DNA of 64,000 bases from Macrotis lagotis (GCF_037893015.1 NC_133661.1:181948508-182012507); one strand, 5' to 3'; counted from the stretch's first letter, positions 11,494 to 22,095 are shown. The notes: generated by a model not told the origin, from the letters alone. Made by a program: numbers and translations.

Positions 11494-13826
11494 CCCAAAG
11501 TCATGAAAAATAGACCTTTAATATACTCTTTCCAATTTGATACTCTCATTATTGATAATTTAAACATACAAAGGCATGGCTTGAGGGGCTTCTCTGAGAT
11601 TCCCCAGAACAATGAGATCAAGGAAATAAAATTAGTAGGACCGGGCAGAAAGTCAGAGTACTGGTGCCTCTATCCAAGTAGAGTCAAATAGAGTAATGTA
11701 ACAATAACCCAACTGTTTTCCAGGTCCTACTGATAAAGAAGAGCAAGAGAACAGAGACAGTTTTTCCTGGATCAATCAAGAGACTTAGTAGCAACTGAGC
11801 CTAGGACCAATGGAGTAGAGCCGTACATAGATCTACTGTTTCAGCCACCTGCATTCCTGAGGCTGGTCCAAATCCCTTCTAAAGTGATTACAGGGTTCCT
11901 AAACCAAAAAGAATCACTTCTGGCTTAATGAATAGAAATACAATCTACAAGGTAGATAGGGTAGGAATTCTTCAAGGCTGAGATAGTACAGTGCTTACCT
12001 AGCATATGAGTTGTACCAATCTAAACCAAAGAAATTTAAGTCAGAACTACTCAACTGCTTGCTTTAGGCTGCCTTTGGCATGGTCATCTGAATCCTTCCC
12101 TTTTAATGATATGAACTCTCCGTGGTGCTGAATAACAGGCAATGATGAAAACAATGAAACAAAGAAGTAGTTAAGTAACTTGAAAAAGTATCATATGGAG
12201 AGTTAATGGTAAAGTCTAGAAGGATTAGAATCAAGGTCTTACAGTTCCCACTCTAATAATTTCCCATTATATCTTAACACAGGACAGGTGCTCAAAACAG
12301 GTTCTAACAACCTATCAGTTCCTTTGAACCATTATCAATGATCAATGAAAACTTTGTCACTTAGGAAATGTTATCAGTGTTCTACTAGGGGGACTCTCAG
12401 TACATCTGAATGTTCACAGCACTAGAGCTACTAATAAAGACGGGGATAAAAGAAAGACACAACATCAGGACAATAGCTATTAAAGAATGTTGGCATTTCA
12501 TTTCCTCTATCCCATCTACCAGATCATCCTTTCTCAAGAATTAAAATAATATTCTCATAAATATCAGAAAAAGAAGAGAAACACATAAGAACATGAATCT
12601 CCCTTACCTTGGGAATTTTCTAAACATTAGAACCCAAATTATCAGTAAAGAGCTAAACTATGAGTTAAGATTGGTTCACTTTCGGTTGCAACCTGTGGTT
12701 CCAAGTGAGCTGTTATGGCCCTGGAAGATCAAAGGAAGTCTAGTGTCTCCAGAATGGTTCAGATATTTATTTACAGGTCCTAGGTAGGACTAAACTCAAG
12801 TCTGCTTCAAGATATGACACTCCTAAAGATTTGAGGGTTAAGAGGACCTAAATATGAACTCATCCCTAAGAACATCCACAGAATCAGGTATGGTACAGGA
12901 TCAATCTGCCACTCATTCTACTAACCCACCTCTTACCTAGATTTTACTCCTCAGGCCTATGGTAGCCAGAAAAATCAATATTCAAACTTAAAAGTTACAG
13001 TCATAATGGTTTCAATTATAGGGTAAGGAGATGCATCCATCTATTGGCTACATTTACATCTGTATCACTGCTTAATAATTCTAGAGTCGAAAGAAGGGAA
13101 AAAAAAAGAAGATGCCAGTTCCTCCTTAATTAGGCTCTCATTAAGGATCATAAGCTTCAACCAATCTTAGTCCCCTTCCTCTTTCCAGCATTACTCATTT
13201 ACTTGGAGTCAGATGAATACAACTCTACCATGCCCCATTTCCAACAAGAGAAAAATGAACTGAAAAACATCAATGTAGATGTCAGTTTACTATGGCATAG
13301 GTACCCCAGGCCTCAAAAAGTCTATCTCAAAGACTCATGCCACAGATAGGAATGTTTGCTTCTTGTTTTAAGATACACATAGCCTTCAACCTCATTGGTT
13401 TGGCTGCTCAAGCTCTAGGGATGGATCATCATCTAGTCTGTTTATAAACCATCAATTTCCTATGAAATCTGCCTGTTAATTAGCATTGTCTCAAAAGTTT
13501 TCTATAAAAGATCATTCCTAATTCTAACAGATTGTATTCAACTGAGACTAAGGAACCAAATCATTGATTATAACAGGGGCATGGAGATTTGTAAAGCACA
13601 GAGTTGCCTTGATTTTCCATATACTGCTTGAAAAAAATCTCTACATTATAGCCATAAAAAAATCCACCTAGGCTAGGCTCACTAACTGACCAAAGAATGC
13701 CAGTCCCTTCTAATACTAAAATAGAAATAAACGAGAAAAGTCCAGATTGTACAAAACTGGGAAAATTCCCACTGCTAAGATAGACAGGCTCATGCCCAGT
13801 AGATGAGGTAGTTTCACGAAACTCTA
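11494..13826. other. Transposon-poor intergenic DNA
   Basis: Mostly unique sequence between the two CTCF-like motifs. No reading frame with support and no SINE. Confidence 0.35.
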
Positions 13827-13840
13827 CTGCCACCTGGTGG
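13827..13840 (-). promoter_or_regulatory. CTCF core motif, perfect match
   Basis: The reverse complement CCACCAGGTGGCAG fits CCASYAGRKGGCRS at every position. It lies about 0.35 kb beyond the NGDN polyadenylation signal, where a boundary element would separate NGDN from its downstream neighbour. Binding is inferred from the motif only. Confidence 0.5.
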
Positions 13841-14159
13841 TCTAGGTCACATTACATAGGATAACTAATTATACCTCTTAGGTAATATCCATATTATTGA
13901 AAACATGTTTAAAAAAAAAGCCAAAAGAGAGCTAAAGGAATCTCCTGAATCAATGAATATTCAAGATGACTCAGAAGAGCTGATTGCTGTCTTCTATCCT
14001 TTTCTCGTTTATCTAACAAAAATGAACATTTTTCTTGAAAAATTCTCCCTTCTCTCACTTTCTTTCCCCCTTTCCACCACCCTGATCAAAAAGGGAGGTC
14101 CCAATTTGAGTAAGACACATTATCTACTCATACAATTCATGTCAGAAAGGGATTTTCAT

Positions 14160-14301
14160 TTTTAAAATTAATTTAATTTTATTAATAAAGATGGTTCTAC
14201 AAATGTATTTGAAGCAAACAACCGCTGAATATAAACAGCACAACCCCATGAAGCTTAAGAGTCCCAGGGTGTTATATGTATACATAAACATATAGAGAAA
14301 A
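14160..14301 (-). other. NGDN: NGDN 3' untranslated region
   Basis: Sequence between the NGDN stop codon (14302-14304) and the AATAAA signal at 14178-14183, plus a presumed cleavage site about 15-20 bases further. A short 3' UTR of about 140 bases is inferred; there is no transcript evidence in the sequence. Confidence 0.65.
14178..14183 (-). terminator. NGDN: Polyadenylation signal of NGDN
   Basis: The plus strand reads tttatt, so the NGDN strand reads AATAAA, 118 bases after the stop codon. It is the first canonical signal after the stop. Confidence 0.65.
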
Positions 14302-14321
14302 TCACCGCCGCCTCCGAAAAC
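14302..14321 (-). CDS. NGDN: NGDN exon 11 (C-terminus)
   Basis: The acceptor cctttcag is followed by GT-TTT-CGG-AGG-CGG-CGG-TGA. It completes a split glycine codon and adds FRRRR and the stop, identical to the human C-terminus as I recall it. Confidence 0.95.
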
Positions 14322-17300
14322 CTGAAAGGAAGGGAAACCGAGAGTGAGGCAAAAGACAGGGGGCGGAATAGCTAAAAAGACAAGAGTAAATAAAGCTTAA
14401 GAGAAGGGATCAAAATAGGAAAGGACTGCTAGACAGTGTGGTTTATATTCTCCTAGAACACAAGACTAGGAGAAGGGGACCAAGGTGAAGTGAGATAAAG
14501 GCTCCCATTCCTTTGGGCAATGGAACAGAGAATTGACAGTGCAGTTGTGGGAGCCCAGAGATGGTGACCAAAAGTCCTCTTTATAAGTGAGTGATCATCA
14601 GCCTGAGAAACAGGAATGACCTACCCAATCCAGAGGAGAAGATTGTCCAGGCAGGGATAATTCAGAGATCAATGGAAACCAGGACAATGAAATCCTCAAA
14701 GCTCTAGCAACCTCTACCCACAGTCCCCACCCAGACCAACCTCAGGGATAATCACACACTGACCTTTTTTCTTCCTGCCCTTCTTAGACACCTTCCTTCG
14801 CTTCTTAATGGGATTCAGGTCCTGAAGATAAATTTTATGGAGGAGAAAGGGATCATGAGCTCCTTCAGCTGAGAAAAAGTTTATCCCTACCTTACAGAGT
14901 AATGCAACAACAGCAAAGAATGTTCCCCATCCACAACTCTCCAACCCTCACCTCATCAAGATGGGGGGTTCCTCCTGTCAAGGCACTGATGTCACTGAAG
15001 TGTGTGAGGGAATGAAGTTGGGAACTCATAGCATTTGCTCGCTTGCGTCGTCCTTTTTCTCTCTTGCTGACACTCAAACGTACCATCATGCTCTCTTCAT
15101 AATTGATTCTGGCAGAGGAACACATAAAAAAAAAAACAAAGAAAATGTATTCAGCAATGTCTCCAATTACAAAAATCAATCAGTTTCCTGTTATTATCTC
15201 TTGACTAAATATTTCCTCAGAATTCTCATAACAAGGTAACAAACACTAAGTAGATACCAAGTCTTTGACTCTCCCTCTACTAGAATGGTTGTTAGAGATT
15301 CTGCAAGGCATCCTTTCTATTTTTATTCCCATAGAAATTTATTTTGCCCTCATTGTATTTATCCTTAATGAGTACCAAAGTTTATTTCTCAAACTAAGGT
15401 TCCACCTAAGCAATTAGTTCAATAGCATTCATTAGGCACTTTAAATATGCTGGGTCACCAGGCAGATGAATCCATCTGTATCCAAGACTCAATTTTTTCC
15501 ATTTCTGTTTCCTAAATTTATCATGCATTCTACAAGGAACTGCTTCCGTTCTTTGCCTTTAACACAGAAAATGCAGGTGGAGGATAAATCAGAGAGCAAC
15601 ATGAAGAGATCCTCCCTCCTCCTCCCACCTAAGTTGACAAGCATGCTCCACTATGTTGCTTTTATATCCTCACAAGTTCTCGCACTATTGTGCTGAGTTT
15701 TGATATCCCTCCCTCTATGAAGCTGCCATTTCAGGTTTTTCTCCTGCTCTCTGCAGCAGCTGTCTTTCTTCTTGGTCATAGTAACTATCTTCATCCAATA
15801 CCCTAATGCTGTCCCATATTTCTCCAGTGTCATGATGCAGACCTATGCTGATCCTCCTGACTCTGGCGGGTGGCATGTGGGTGCCGAGAATCACGGATCT
15901 CTTCAGGGGCATCTGAGTACTGCTCCTTGAGCTCACGGATGACAGAGCTACTCAAGGCCCTCTTCTTGGCTCGTTCCAGAAGTTTCTTTTCACGCTCAGC
16001 CTCTGTTTCATCTGTGGAGCAAAACAAACAAGCATTACCAAAGTCCAGAAAAGAAGGGAAGAAAATCCACAAGTCAAATGGAAAAGGCAATGGTAAAGTA
16101 TACCATAATGTACTGGAACCAAACGAGGTGGGATGTATTTCTTGGGTTCTCCTTTTGTGGCCTTCTTTCCTGAAACTCCAGACTGTCCTTCCTCAATTTC
16201 TTCATCATCCTCATCCTCAGAACTCAACTACACAAGGAACATACATTGTTCTAAACCAGAGGTGTCACACATAGGCCCTGGGTCTCCCCAGAGTAAATCA
16301 GACTAAAATGTAATTAAAGTAATATTTAACAAAGTAAATTAAAAACAGAATATAGATAATACTATAGTTTTCTAAATCAATATGCAAGTAGCCTACAGGG
16401 ATCCATATGTGTATCTATTTGAGTTTCACACCCCTGTTTTAAATCAATTTAAGGACAATATTGGGAGAAGAGATTGGAAAGGGTACCCTTTCTAATAGCA
16501 CAACACAGACTATGAACAAGGGTTCTTTAAGGAAGCAGATAAAAACATGGAGAGTAAATGAAAGCTGAGAATTCCATAACCTAAAGTCACAGGTTAGGGA
16601 AGAATAATAAGAGGCTTCCAAAAGACCAAGAAACTCCTGGGGATGGGAGTTACAGTCCCTTTACCTTGCTTATCATATTGTTAGGATGAGGTTTAAATCG
16701 AAGTGGATCATTTTCACCTGAAATGAGAAAGCACAAGGAAATATTAGTCACAGGCAAATTACTGGTTAAGGGACAATAAGCCTCACCTTGTCCCTCACTT
16801 ACTGAGGCTCCCTGTCACTGCTGTTTTCACCAGTTTGTCTATTTGATACTTGAGCTTTTGATCCAAAGGACGAAGCTTTTCCAAAACCTACAAAAGATAA
16901 TAGGACCATAGATTTGGAGTTGGATCTCAGAGACAGTTTAGTTCAATCCTCTCATTTTCCAGATGAAGAAACTGAGGCTGAGAAGTTATGTGATTATGCC
17001 TAAGATCACAAGGAAGAAACAAAGGAAAGATTTAACACTCAATTCTTGGAAGCAAAGATTAAATGTTCTTTCTACCATACTATACTGTGACCAGATTAAG
17101 CATCAAAAAGGACACTGGGTAAATGAACAGAACTAGACTCTTCTTCCTTCAGCAACCTTTCCTAAGCATTGTTATCAGGTACAGCATAACAAGGAACTGC
17201 TGCACACACACCACCCTCAGGGACCCATACCGTTCGAATCTCCACCAGTCTCAGGACTGCAGGATGTTCCTGAATTGAACTGCCAGAAGACTTGTCCAGG

Positions 17301-20300
17301 ATGAGGTAGCTTAGGTCCATGAGATACATGAGTAACAATTGGTCTTTCACCTCCAATAAGCTGAGGCCCTGAGGTGAGAAGAATTAGGAAGAAAAATATA
17401 CCCAGCTGAAGAAGAAAAGAACAACAGAGGATAGACTTGTTTCAAGTTGAGTTTGTTCCCCCAATTCTGACATGTAAAGTATATCTATCAGCCCCATAGC
17501 TAAGAGATGGCTACATTTTAACAAAATGCTGAGGGTGCGTGAGAAAATCTACCACAGAGAATGAGGATGGTATAAAAGAAGCAAAGCAAAAGGGGAAAAA
17601 AATGTAAATTCCAAAAATGTGGTAGGGAAGAAAGGGAGAAAAAATAAAAGATAGCATTAAGATAATGTAAATTAGGAAGCATTAGTAATAAAAAGAATAA
17701 GGTAAGTGAAGACACTAACTGGAGTCAGTGATCAACTGAAAAGACTTAAGAAAGACAAAACACAACATTACCAGATACCAGCAAGACAACTGATTCCCTA
17801 AGGTTATAATCTACAGACCCCACCAGGTCCTTCTGAGGTCAGAAGTGATCTCACTCTACCTTTAATTTCTGAATTACTTATTATCCATTGTATTAAATGC
17901 AGTGCTTTTCAAACACTGTCCTGTAGTCATTTACATATTTCTTAGGTCCAAACTAAATGTAAAAACCCGAGACAATATTTTACAATACTATGTACCTCTC
18001 ACAGCCCTGAGCAATCTTTTGTATATAATACATACTATATTATATATAGTATTGTAAATTATGTTTATATAATTTATATATAAAAAGTATTTGCTGAATA
18101 AATAATATTCAGCTAAAATTTATACCAATAATTCAGTTTAAAAAGTGTGATAAAACAAACCAAGTCAAGATAGTGGCTAAGTAGTTGGGTAATGCCCTGT
18201 TCACTGAGGTTTCAGAGAAAAGACGAAAACAACTTTAAAGAAAAAGAAAAAAACAGGAAATGAAAAGAGAAGTAAATGAAGAAAAGTCAGATCACTCCCA
18301 AAGACCACAGCAAAGAGCAAAACATGTCAGTCAGTTCCTGAACCCCAGCAGCTCTTACTTTGTCTGTAGGGTAGGCTCCAGCCCGAATTTTCTTTGTCAA
18401 AGCTTGAACTTGTGAAGTCACAGCCACTACCTACAAAAAAGATCAAAGAAAATAAAGAAAAACACCAACAAGTGGCTTTGGGGTTGACTATAAGGAGCTA
18501 AAAAGAACTTCTTGAACCATTGCATGCTACCTGTTCCACCAACATCCCAAGGGAGAGTAATCTTGGAGGAGTGCTAGTAGGTAGAGAAGATTTTTGAAAA
18601 AGGGTAGGAAGTTTACCAAAGTCTTACAAAAAAAAAATTGTGGCAAAAATTAAATTACAAGCTCCATGACAAAAAAGTCCACATTCACATAGTATTTTCA
18701 GTCCACTTAGCTCAGTGCTTAGAAACTGAAAAGTACAGCCTACTAATCTGCATTTCTCACAGCTTACCCATGTGGTAAGTAGTATATGTATAATTTGTCT
18801 CAAAGTGAAGAAATAAACTTTAAAAGATTAAATCACTAGGAATACCTGAACCTTGGTCTTCAGAATCTAAATTCAGTGCTACCAACGTGAAGAGGAACAA
18901 TGGGATGTTCAGTCTGATGACAAATATAATTGAACATTGAACTAGAATTAAGAAATGAGACTATACTATAGTTCTGCCACTTGCATGCCCAGGTGATTAA
19001 ACCAGAGTTTCAATTCCTGACATAAAGTGAGGAGCTGAACATTACTAAGGTTCCTTTCAGCTCTCAAAGTCAGACCCAAATTAGCAAGTAACATCAAGCC
19101 ACCCAGGTACTTAAATGCCTATCTAAACACCCTATTCAACCAGCTCCAGTAGTTTCTTATCACCTCTAAGATAAAAACATAAACTCCTGTATAACTTTTA
19201 AAGATCAATAAAACTCGGTCTCAATTTAACTTTCCAACCTCACTGGTTATTTCCCCTCTCTGCAATCTAAACAAACTGTCTCCCTTCTCTTCCTCAGATA
19301 ATCCATCTCTCATTATCATACATTCCTTTCTTGGCTGACTATGAGTTCCTCTCATGGTTTAGTGCCCTCCCTGCCAAATTACCTTATATTTAGCTACTTG
19401 GTATATACTTACATTGATTAATATTGTATTTCTGTTGCATATATTTTTATAAATACTAGTGGTCTCCCTGAATTAAACTATGAGCTCATAGCAAGTAGAT
19501 TGCTTCAATCTTTGTCCTTGTATGCTCGGTTAGATGCTTAATAAATTGATTTGATTGTCCATTCACTGGCCTTTTAGGCAAAAAAAGAAGGCAGTCATTC
19601 ACTACAAATAACCATCAAATAGGGGGAACAGGGGACATGGCACACATCGCTGTTAGAGATGACTCCTGTCACAGATTTGCTACTAAAGCTGTCACATTGC
19701 TCACCTGCTCCTGGAGGTTGTTCAAAAGAGACAGTGCGAGTGGCAGATCTGATTCCAGCACCTCCTATAAGGGGGAGTTAAAAGAAAAAAAAAATCAAAC
19801 CACCTTTCTCCCCTCATCTAAAATCAATCCCAGAAATTTCACTGGTGAGCTATGCCTGCACAGTCTCCGCCTCCAAGGTAGTCCAGCGGGTGATGGTGTT
19901 TTATCCCTTAACTCCAGATCCCCGCCATGACCTGAATACCATAGGGCTGGAGTGTCACCAAAGCTGGGGAGACCTCTTGATCCTTTCTTCTGACCAGGAT
20001 ATGATCCAAAGCTGGGGGAATCTGACAAAAGTGCCTTGCAGGTCAGCTATGAGCATCAAGTTTTTTTTGTTTTTTTTTTTTAGTTTCTTTGCAAGGCAAT
20101 GGGGTTAAGTGGTTTGCCCAAGGCCACACGGCTAGGTAATTACAGGTAATTACTAAGTATCTGAGGCCGGATTTGAACTCAGGTACTCCTGACTCCAAGG
20201 CCGGTGCTCTATCCACTAAGCCCACCTAGCCACCCCTGAGCATCAAGTTTTAAAGGTGCTGTTTTCCTCTAGGTCCTCCCCTCCCCATTCACCCCCTTAA

Positions 20301-20912
20301 CCAAGTGACAGTAGCTAAGATGTCCTGGTGTCTCCCCTTTACCCCCAAACTCAAATCCCGAAAGCTGGCTGGGGAGGAGGGGGAGGGGAGGGGAGGAGGT
20401 GTCATTTTAGACTCGGCATGCAAAGGGGGCAGGAGTTTTAGCATCCTAATGAGATAAAAGGGTCATTCTGACCAGGCTTGAGGGGTCACTTCAGACTGCG
20501 CGGGCAGGGGGTGGGAAGGGCGGCGTTCTCAGGCCGGAATCAGCTGAGGGGACTGAGGGGGGCCTGAACCATGGTCGGGGGAAGGTGGAGGCACCTGGGA
20601 GGCTCGGGGGGTTGGGCCGGGGCAGACCAAGGAGAGGAGCCTCCGGGGGAGGGGCGGGAGGCCCCGGGCTCCCCCGGCCCGTGGCCGCTCTAAGACCCCC
20701 CGCCCCACGCCCAGGCGCCGCTCGCTACACCCAGGAGGAGGAGGAGGAGGCGGGCTTCCCGGCAGGATCCACCTCCGTCCCGGCAGGATCCACCTCCGGG
20801 GCCAGGCCGCCGCGGGGGTGCCCTCCTCACGGATGTCCTCCCGGCCCAGGGGAAAGGGCCGCGCGGCAGGACGAGGCGGGGAGACCCACGCGACACTCAC
20901 CGACGCCGCCAT
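14302..20912 (-). CDS. NGDN: Neuroguidin, 11 coding exons, complete
   Basis: Exons in transcript order: 20912-20901, 19764-19705, 18430-18359, 17368-17231, 16887-16803, 16717-16665, 16227-16104, 16011-15843, 15108-14952, 14821-14764, 14321-14302. They total 948 bases, 315 residues plus stop, in one continuous frame with GT and AG at each intron edge. Residues about 20-115 form the Sas10/Utp3/C1D-type region (exon 4 gives KDQLLLMYLMDL). YQIDKLV (108-114) fits the eIF4E-binding pattern Y-x4-L-hydrophobic. An acidic run follows at 142-153 (SSEDEDDEEIEE), then a basic middle (REKKLLERAKKRALSSS) and a basic end KKGRKKKGFRRRR. Known role of the family: small-subunit ribosome assembly in the nucleolus (yeast Lcp5 relative), and in vertebrates eIF4E/CPEB-linked translational control in neurons. 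The protein is recognised by close similarity to human neuroguidin, recalled from memory. No break is seen in the frame. Confidence 0.97.
14764..14821 (-). CDS. NGDN: NGDN exon 10
   Basis: Encodes DLNPIKKRRKVSKKGRKKK plus one base of the next glycine. Acceptor tttatcttcag and donor G|GTCAGT. This lysine/arginine-rich stretch suits a nucleolar localisation signal. Confidence 0.95.
14952..15108 (-). CDS. NGDN: NGDN exon 9
   Basis: Completes an arginine codon, then encodes 52 residues from INYEESMMVRLSVSKREKGR to GGTPHLDE, the most conserved stretch of the C-terminal half. Donor GAG|GTGAGG, acceptor ctgccag. Confidence 0.96.
15843..16011 (-). CDS. NGDN: NGDN exon 8
   Basis: Encodes a charged helical segment beginning (D)ETEAEREKKLLERAKKRA and containing VIRELKEQYSDAPEEIRD. 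Phase: two bases complete an Asp codon and two bases (AG) start an Arg codon. Donor AG|GTCTGC. Confidence 0.96.
16104..16227 (-). CDS. NGDN: NGDN exon 7
   Basis: Encodes LSSEDEDDEEIEEGQSG (acidic, likely casein-kinase-II type serines) through KKYIPPRLVPVHY. Acceptor tgtag, donor G|GTATAC. The hAT-like MITE at 16257-16436 begins only 29 bases upstream of this acceptor. Confidence 0.96.
16257..16436. mobile_element. hAT-like MITE in NGDN intron 6
   Basis: The ends are imperfect inverted repeats (CAGAGGTGTCACAC at the left, TTTCACACCCCTG at the right). They are flanked by 8-bp duplications TTCTAAAC (16249-16256) and TTTTAAAT (16437-16444) that differ by two transitions. The interior is 180 bases with no coding capacity, so it is non-autonomous. 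hAT assignment rests on the 8-bp target site and the CAGRGGTGTC end. Confidence 0.75.
16665..16717 (-). CDS. NGDN: NGDN exon 6
   Basis: Completes a Ser codon (AGT) with exon 5, then encodes ENDPLRFKPHPNNMISK. Donor AAG|GTAAAG, acceptor catttcag. Human has Gly where the split codon gives Ser123 here. Confidence 0.95.
16803..16887 (-). CDS. NGDN: NGDN exon 5
   Basis: Encodes VLEKLRPLDQKLKYQIDKLV then KTAVTGSL plus one base. It contains the candidate eIF4E-binding motif YQIDKLV. Acceptor tttgtag, donor A|GTAAGT. Confidence 0.96.
16901..17095 (-). mobile_element. MIR-like SINE in NGDN intron 4
   Basis: cattttccagatgaagaaactgaggc type core followed by agatcacaaggaagaaac and ttctttctaccatactatac, in the order known from diverged mammalian MIR. 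Orientation is uncertain. Confidence 0.55.
17231..17368 (-). CDS. NGDN: NGDN exon 4
   Basis: Encodes 46 residues from GLSLLEVKDQLLLMYLMDLS to HPAVLRLVEIRT, the core of the Sas10/C1D-type helical domain. Phase 0 at both ends. Acceptor cacctcag, donor ACG|GTATGG. Confidence 0.97.
17369..18358 (-). other. NGDN: NGDN intron 3
   Basis: AT-rich intron with no recognised mobile element and a TA-rich patch near 18018-18085. Confidence 0.6.
18359..18430 (-). CDS. NGDN: NGDN exon 3
   Basis: Encodes VVAVTSQVQALTKKIRAG followed by AYPTDK. Phase 0 at both ends. Acceptor ttttttgtag, donor AAA|GTAAGA. Confidence 0.95.
19090..19557 (+). mobile_element. L2 3' end in NGDN intron 2
   Basis: Diverged L2 tail: ccagtagtttcttatcacct, then agataaaaacataaactcct, then tagtgccctccctgccaaat, then gatgcttaataaattgattt. 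Orientation is antisense to NGDN. Confidence 0.7.
19705..19764 (-). CDS. NGDN: NGDN exon 2
   Basis: Encodes EVLESDLPLALSLLNNLQEQ. The acceptor region reads TATAGGAG|GTG: splicing after TAG gives an extra Glu and the 315-residue total, while splicing after the following GAG would give 314. The first is chosen because it keeps the human length. Donor CAG|GTGAGC. Confidence 0.93.
20065..20236 (-). mobile_element. SINE in NGDN intron 1
   Basis: Reverse-oriented SINE with a 15-bp target-site duplication TGAGCATCAAGTTTT at 20050-20064 and 20237-20251, both copies identical, so fairly young. A small internal duplication (aggtaattac twice) sits near 20134-20155. Confidence 0.95.
20901..20912 (-). 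CDS. NGDN: NGDN exon 1, coding part (MAAS)
   Basis: ATGGCGGCGTCG followed at once by the donor GTGAGTGTC. It matches the short first coding exon of human NGDN (MAALG-type start). The ATG sits inside a YY1-type motif AAGATGGCGGC (20905-20915), which usually marks a nearby transcription start. Confidence 0.93.
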
Positions 20913-21006
20913 CTTGAGCGCGTCGCTTCCCCGCTGCCCCAGCTCAATTAGCGTCAAATAGCCGCACAGCTGATTTCCGCCCGGAGTAGACGGAGAGACC
21001 CCCAGA

Positions 21007-21256
21007 ACCAATCATCAGAGGCCCTCGCTAGACGTAAACCAATCAAAAAAAAACAACGAAGTGACGTCATGCCCCCAAAGTAGAGGCGTGGGGCCGACCA
21101 ATGGAACGAAAAGACAGGTGACGCGCGCGGAGCGTCAGGGGGTGGAGATACGGACTTGAGAAGGCAGGACTGGAGAGGAGACTGTGATTGATAGAGCGGC
21201 ACAACCAATAGATAGCGAATTGAAAGGGTGGGACGCGAAATGCAAAACAGCCAATG
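21007..21256 (-). promoter_or_regulatory. NGDN: NGDN promoter: CRE and five CCAAT boxes
   Basis: CCAAT cores on the plus strand begin at 21008, 21038, 21098, 21204 and 21251. A perfect palindromic CRE, TGACGTCA, is at 21062-21069. NF-Y arrays with a CRE are typical of TATA-less housekeeping promoters. No TATA box is seen near the NGDN start. Confidence 0.7.
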
Positions 21257-21707
21257 AAAATGGATGGATGGGCTGGTGGACCTTCTGGGTCCAGTGAGAA
21301 AGGAAGCTCCGTGACCCAGAATCCTTTTCAGCGCCGTCTAATTTGAATCTCGTGATCTGGGAGGCGTGCGCCTCCTCGGCCGCAGTTGCGGGGCCTCTAC
21401 CCGAGCGAGGGCCCACCCAGGCACAGCCCACGTGGCCCGCCGTCCAAGAAAGGGGGGGGGACGGGGGGCGCCCGGGCAAAGCTCCAACAGCAGCCCCTCC
21501 CCGCCCTGAGCCTGTGCCCCACTGGGCCGCTAGGGGCGCAGTCCCGAGGTCAAAGCCACCCGCAGGGGATCAAGCAAGAGGGACATAGTAACTACCAGCT
21601 GGCCTCCCGGGGCGCCGCGAGCAGTCACGCAGCCCGAGCGTGGCAGGCGCCTCGGCGCGCGGGGCCGGAGCCGCGGTTCCCTCCACCCCGCTCCGCTCCG
21701 GCGGTCA

Positions 21708-21721
21708 CTGCCACCTGCTGC
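21708..21721 (-). promoter_or_regulatory. CTCF-like motif in the CpG island, one mismatch
   Basis: The plus strand CTGCCACCTGCTGC fits the reversed CTCF core at 13 of 14 positions, with the same orientation as the motifs at 11480 and 13827. Confidence 0.3.
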
Positions 21722-22095
21722 CCCTGGGCTGCGCTGCAAGGCGTTGGCAGCCGCTCCAGCCGGTGGTAGCGGGGCGCACGCCCAACTGGCCCAGGCGTGC
21801 GGACCGCTCTGCTGCCGCTTCAGCGGGAAGAGCCCGAAGGAAGTTCCCTTTGAGGGCCCCTCTCGAGCTGAGCTGCCAAGCCTTCAGAGTCTGTCGCGGA
21901 GAACCTGAACCCCGGTCGGGCCGCAATTACCCAAAAAGTCGCAATGTGTCTCTGAAGAATATCAGGTGTAGATTGTGAGACGCGGGGGGCCTGTTGGCTC
22001 AGGACAGTCCATGCCTCACATCACCTGGAAAAGCAGAACTGTGAAAGCGCAAAGGAAACTGGAGCTCTGCAAGTCCAGAGCCCACTTTTACTCTT

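Larger units (their letters stand above)
20480..21990. promoter_or_regulatory. NGDN: CpG island spanning the NGDN promoter
   Basis: GC-rich, CpG-dense block in an otherwise AT-rich window, running from inside intron 1 through exon 1 to about 1 kb upstream. A direct repeat of CCGGCAGGATCCACCTCCG-type units lies near 20759-20798. Part of the island lies upstream of NGDN on the side of a possible divergent transcript, but I recognise no gene there. Confidence 0.85.

Noticed and set aside
15830-16274. Plus-strand frame opposite NGDN exons 7-8
   Set aside because: It is the antisense shadow of conserved NGDN coding exons.
20529-21769. Open frames of 110-160 codons in the CpG island
   Set aside because: GC-rich DNA is poor in stop codons. 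The proteins are Pro/Arg/Gly-rich without any domain, and the minus-strand frame only includes the NGDN exon 1 MAAS stretch before running into its intron.
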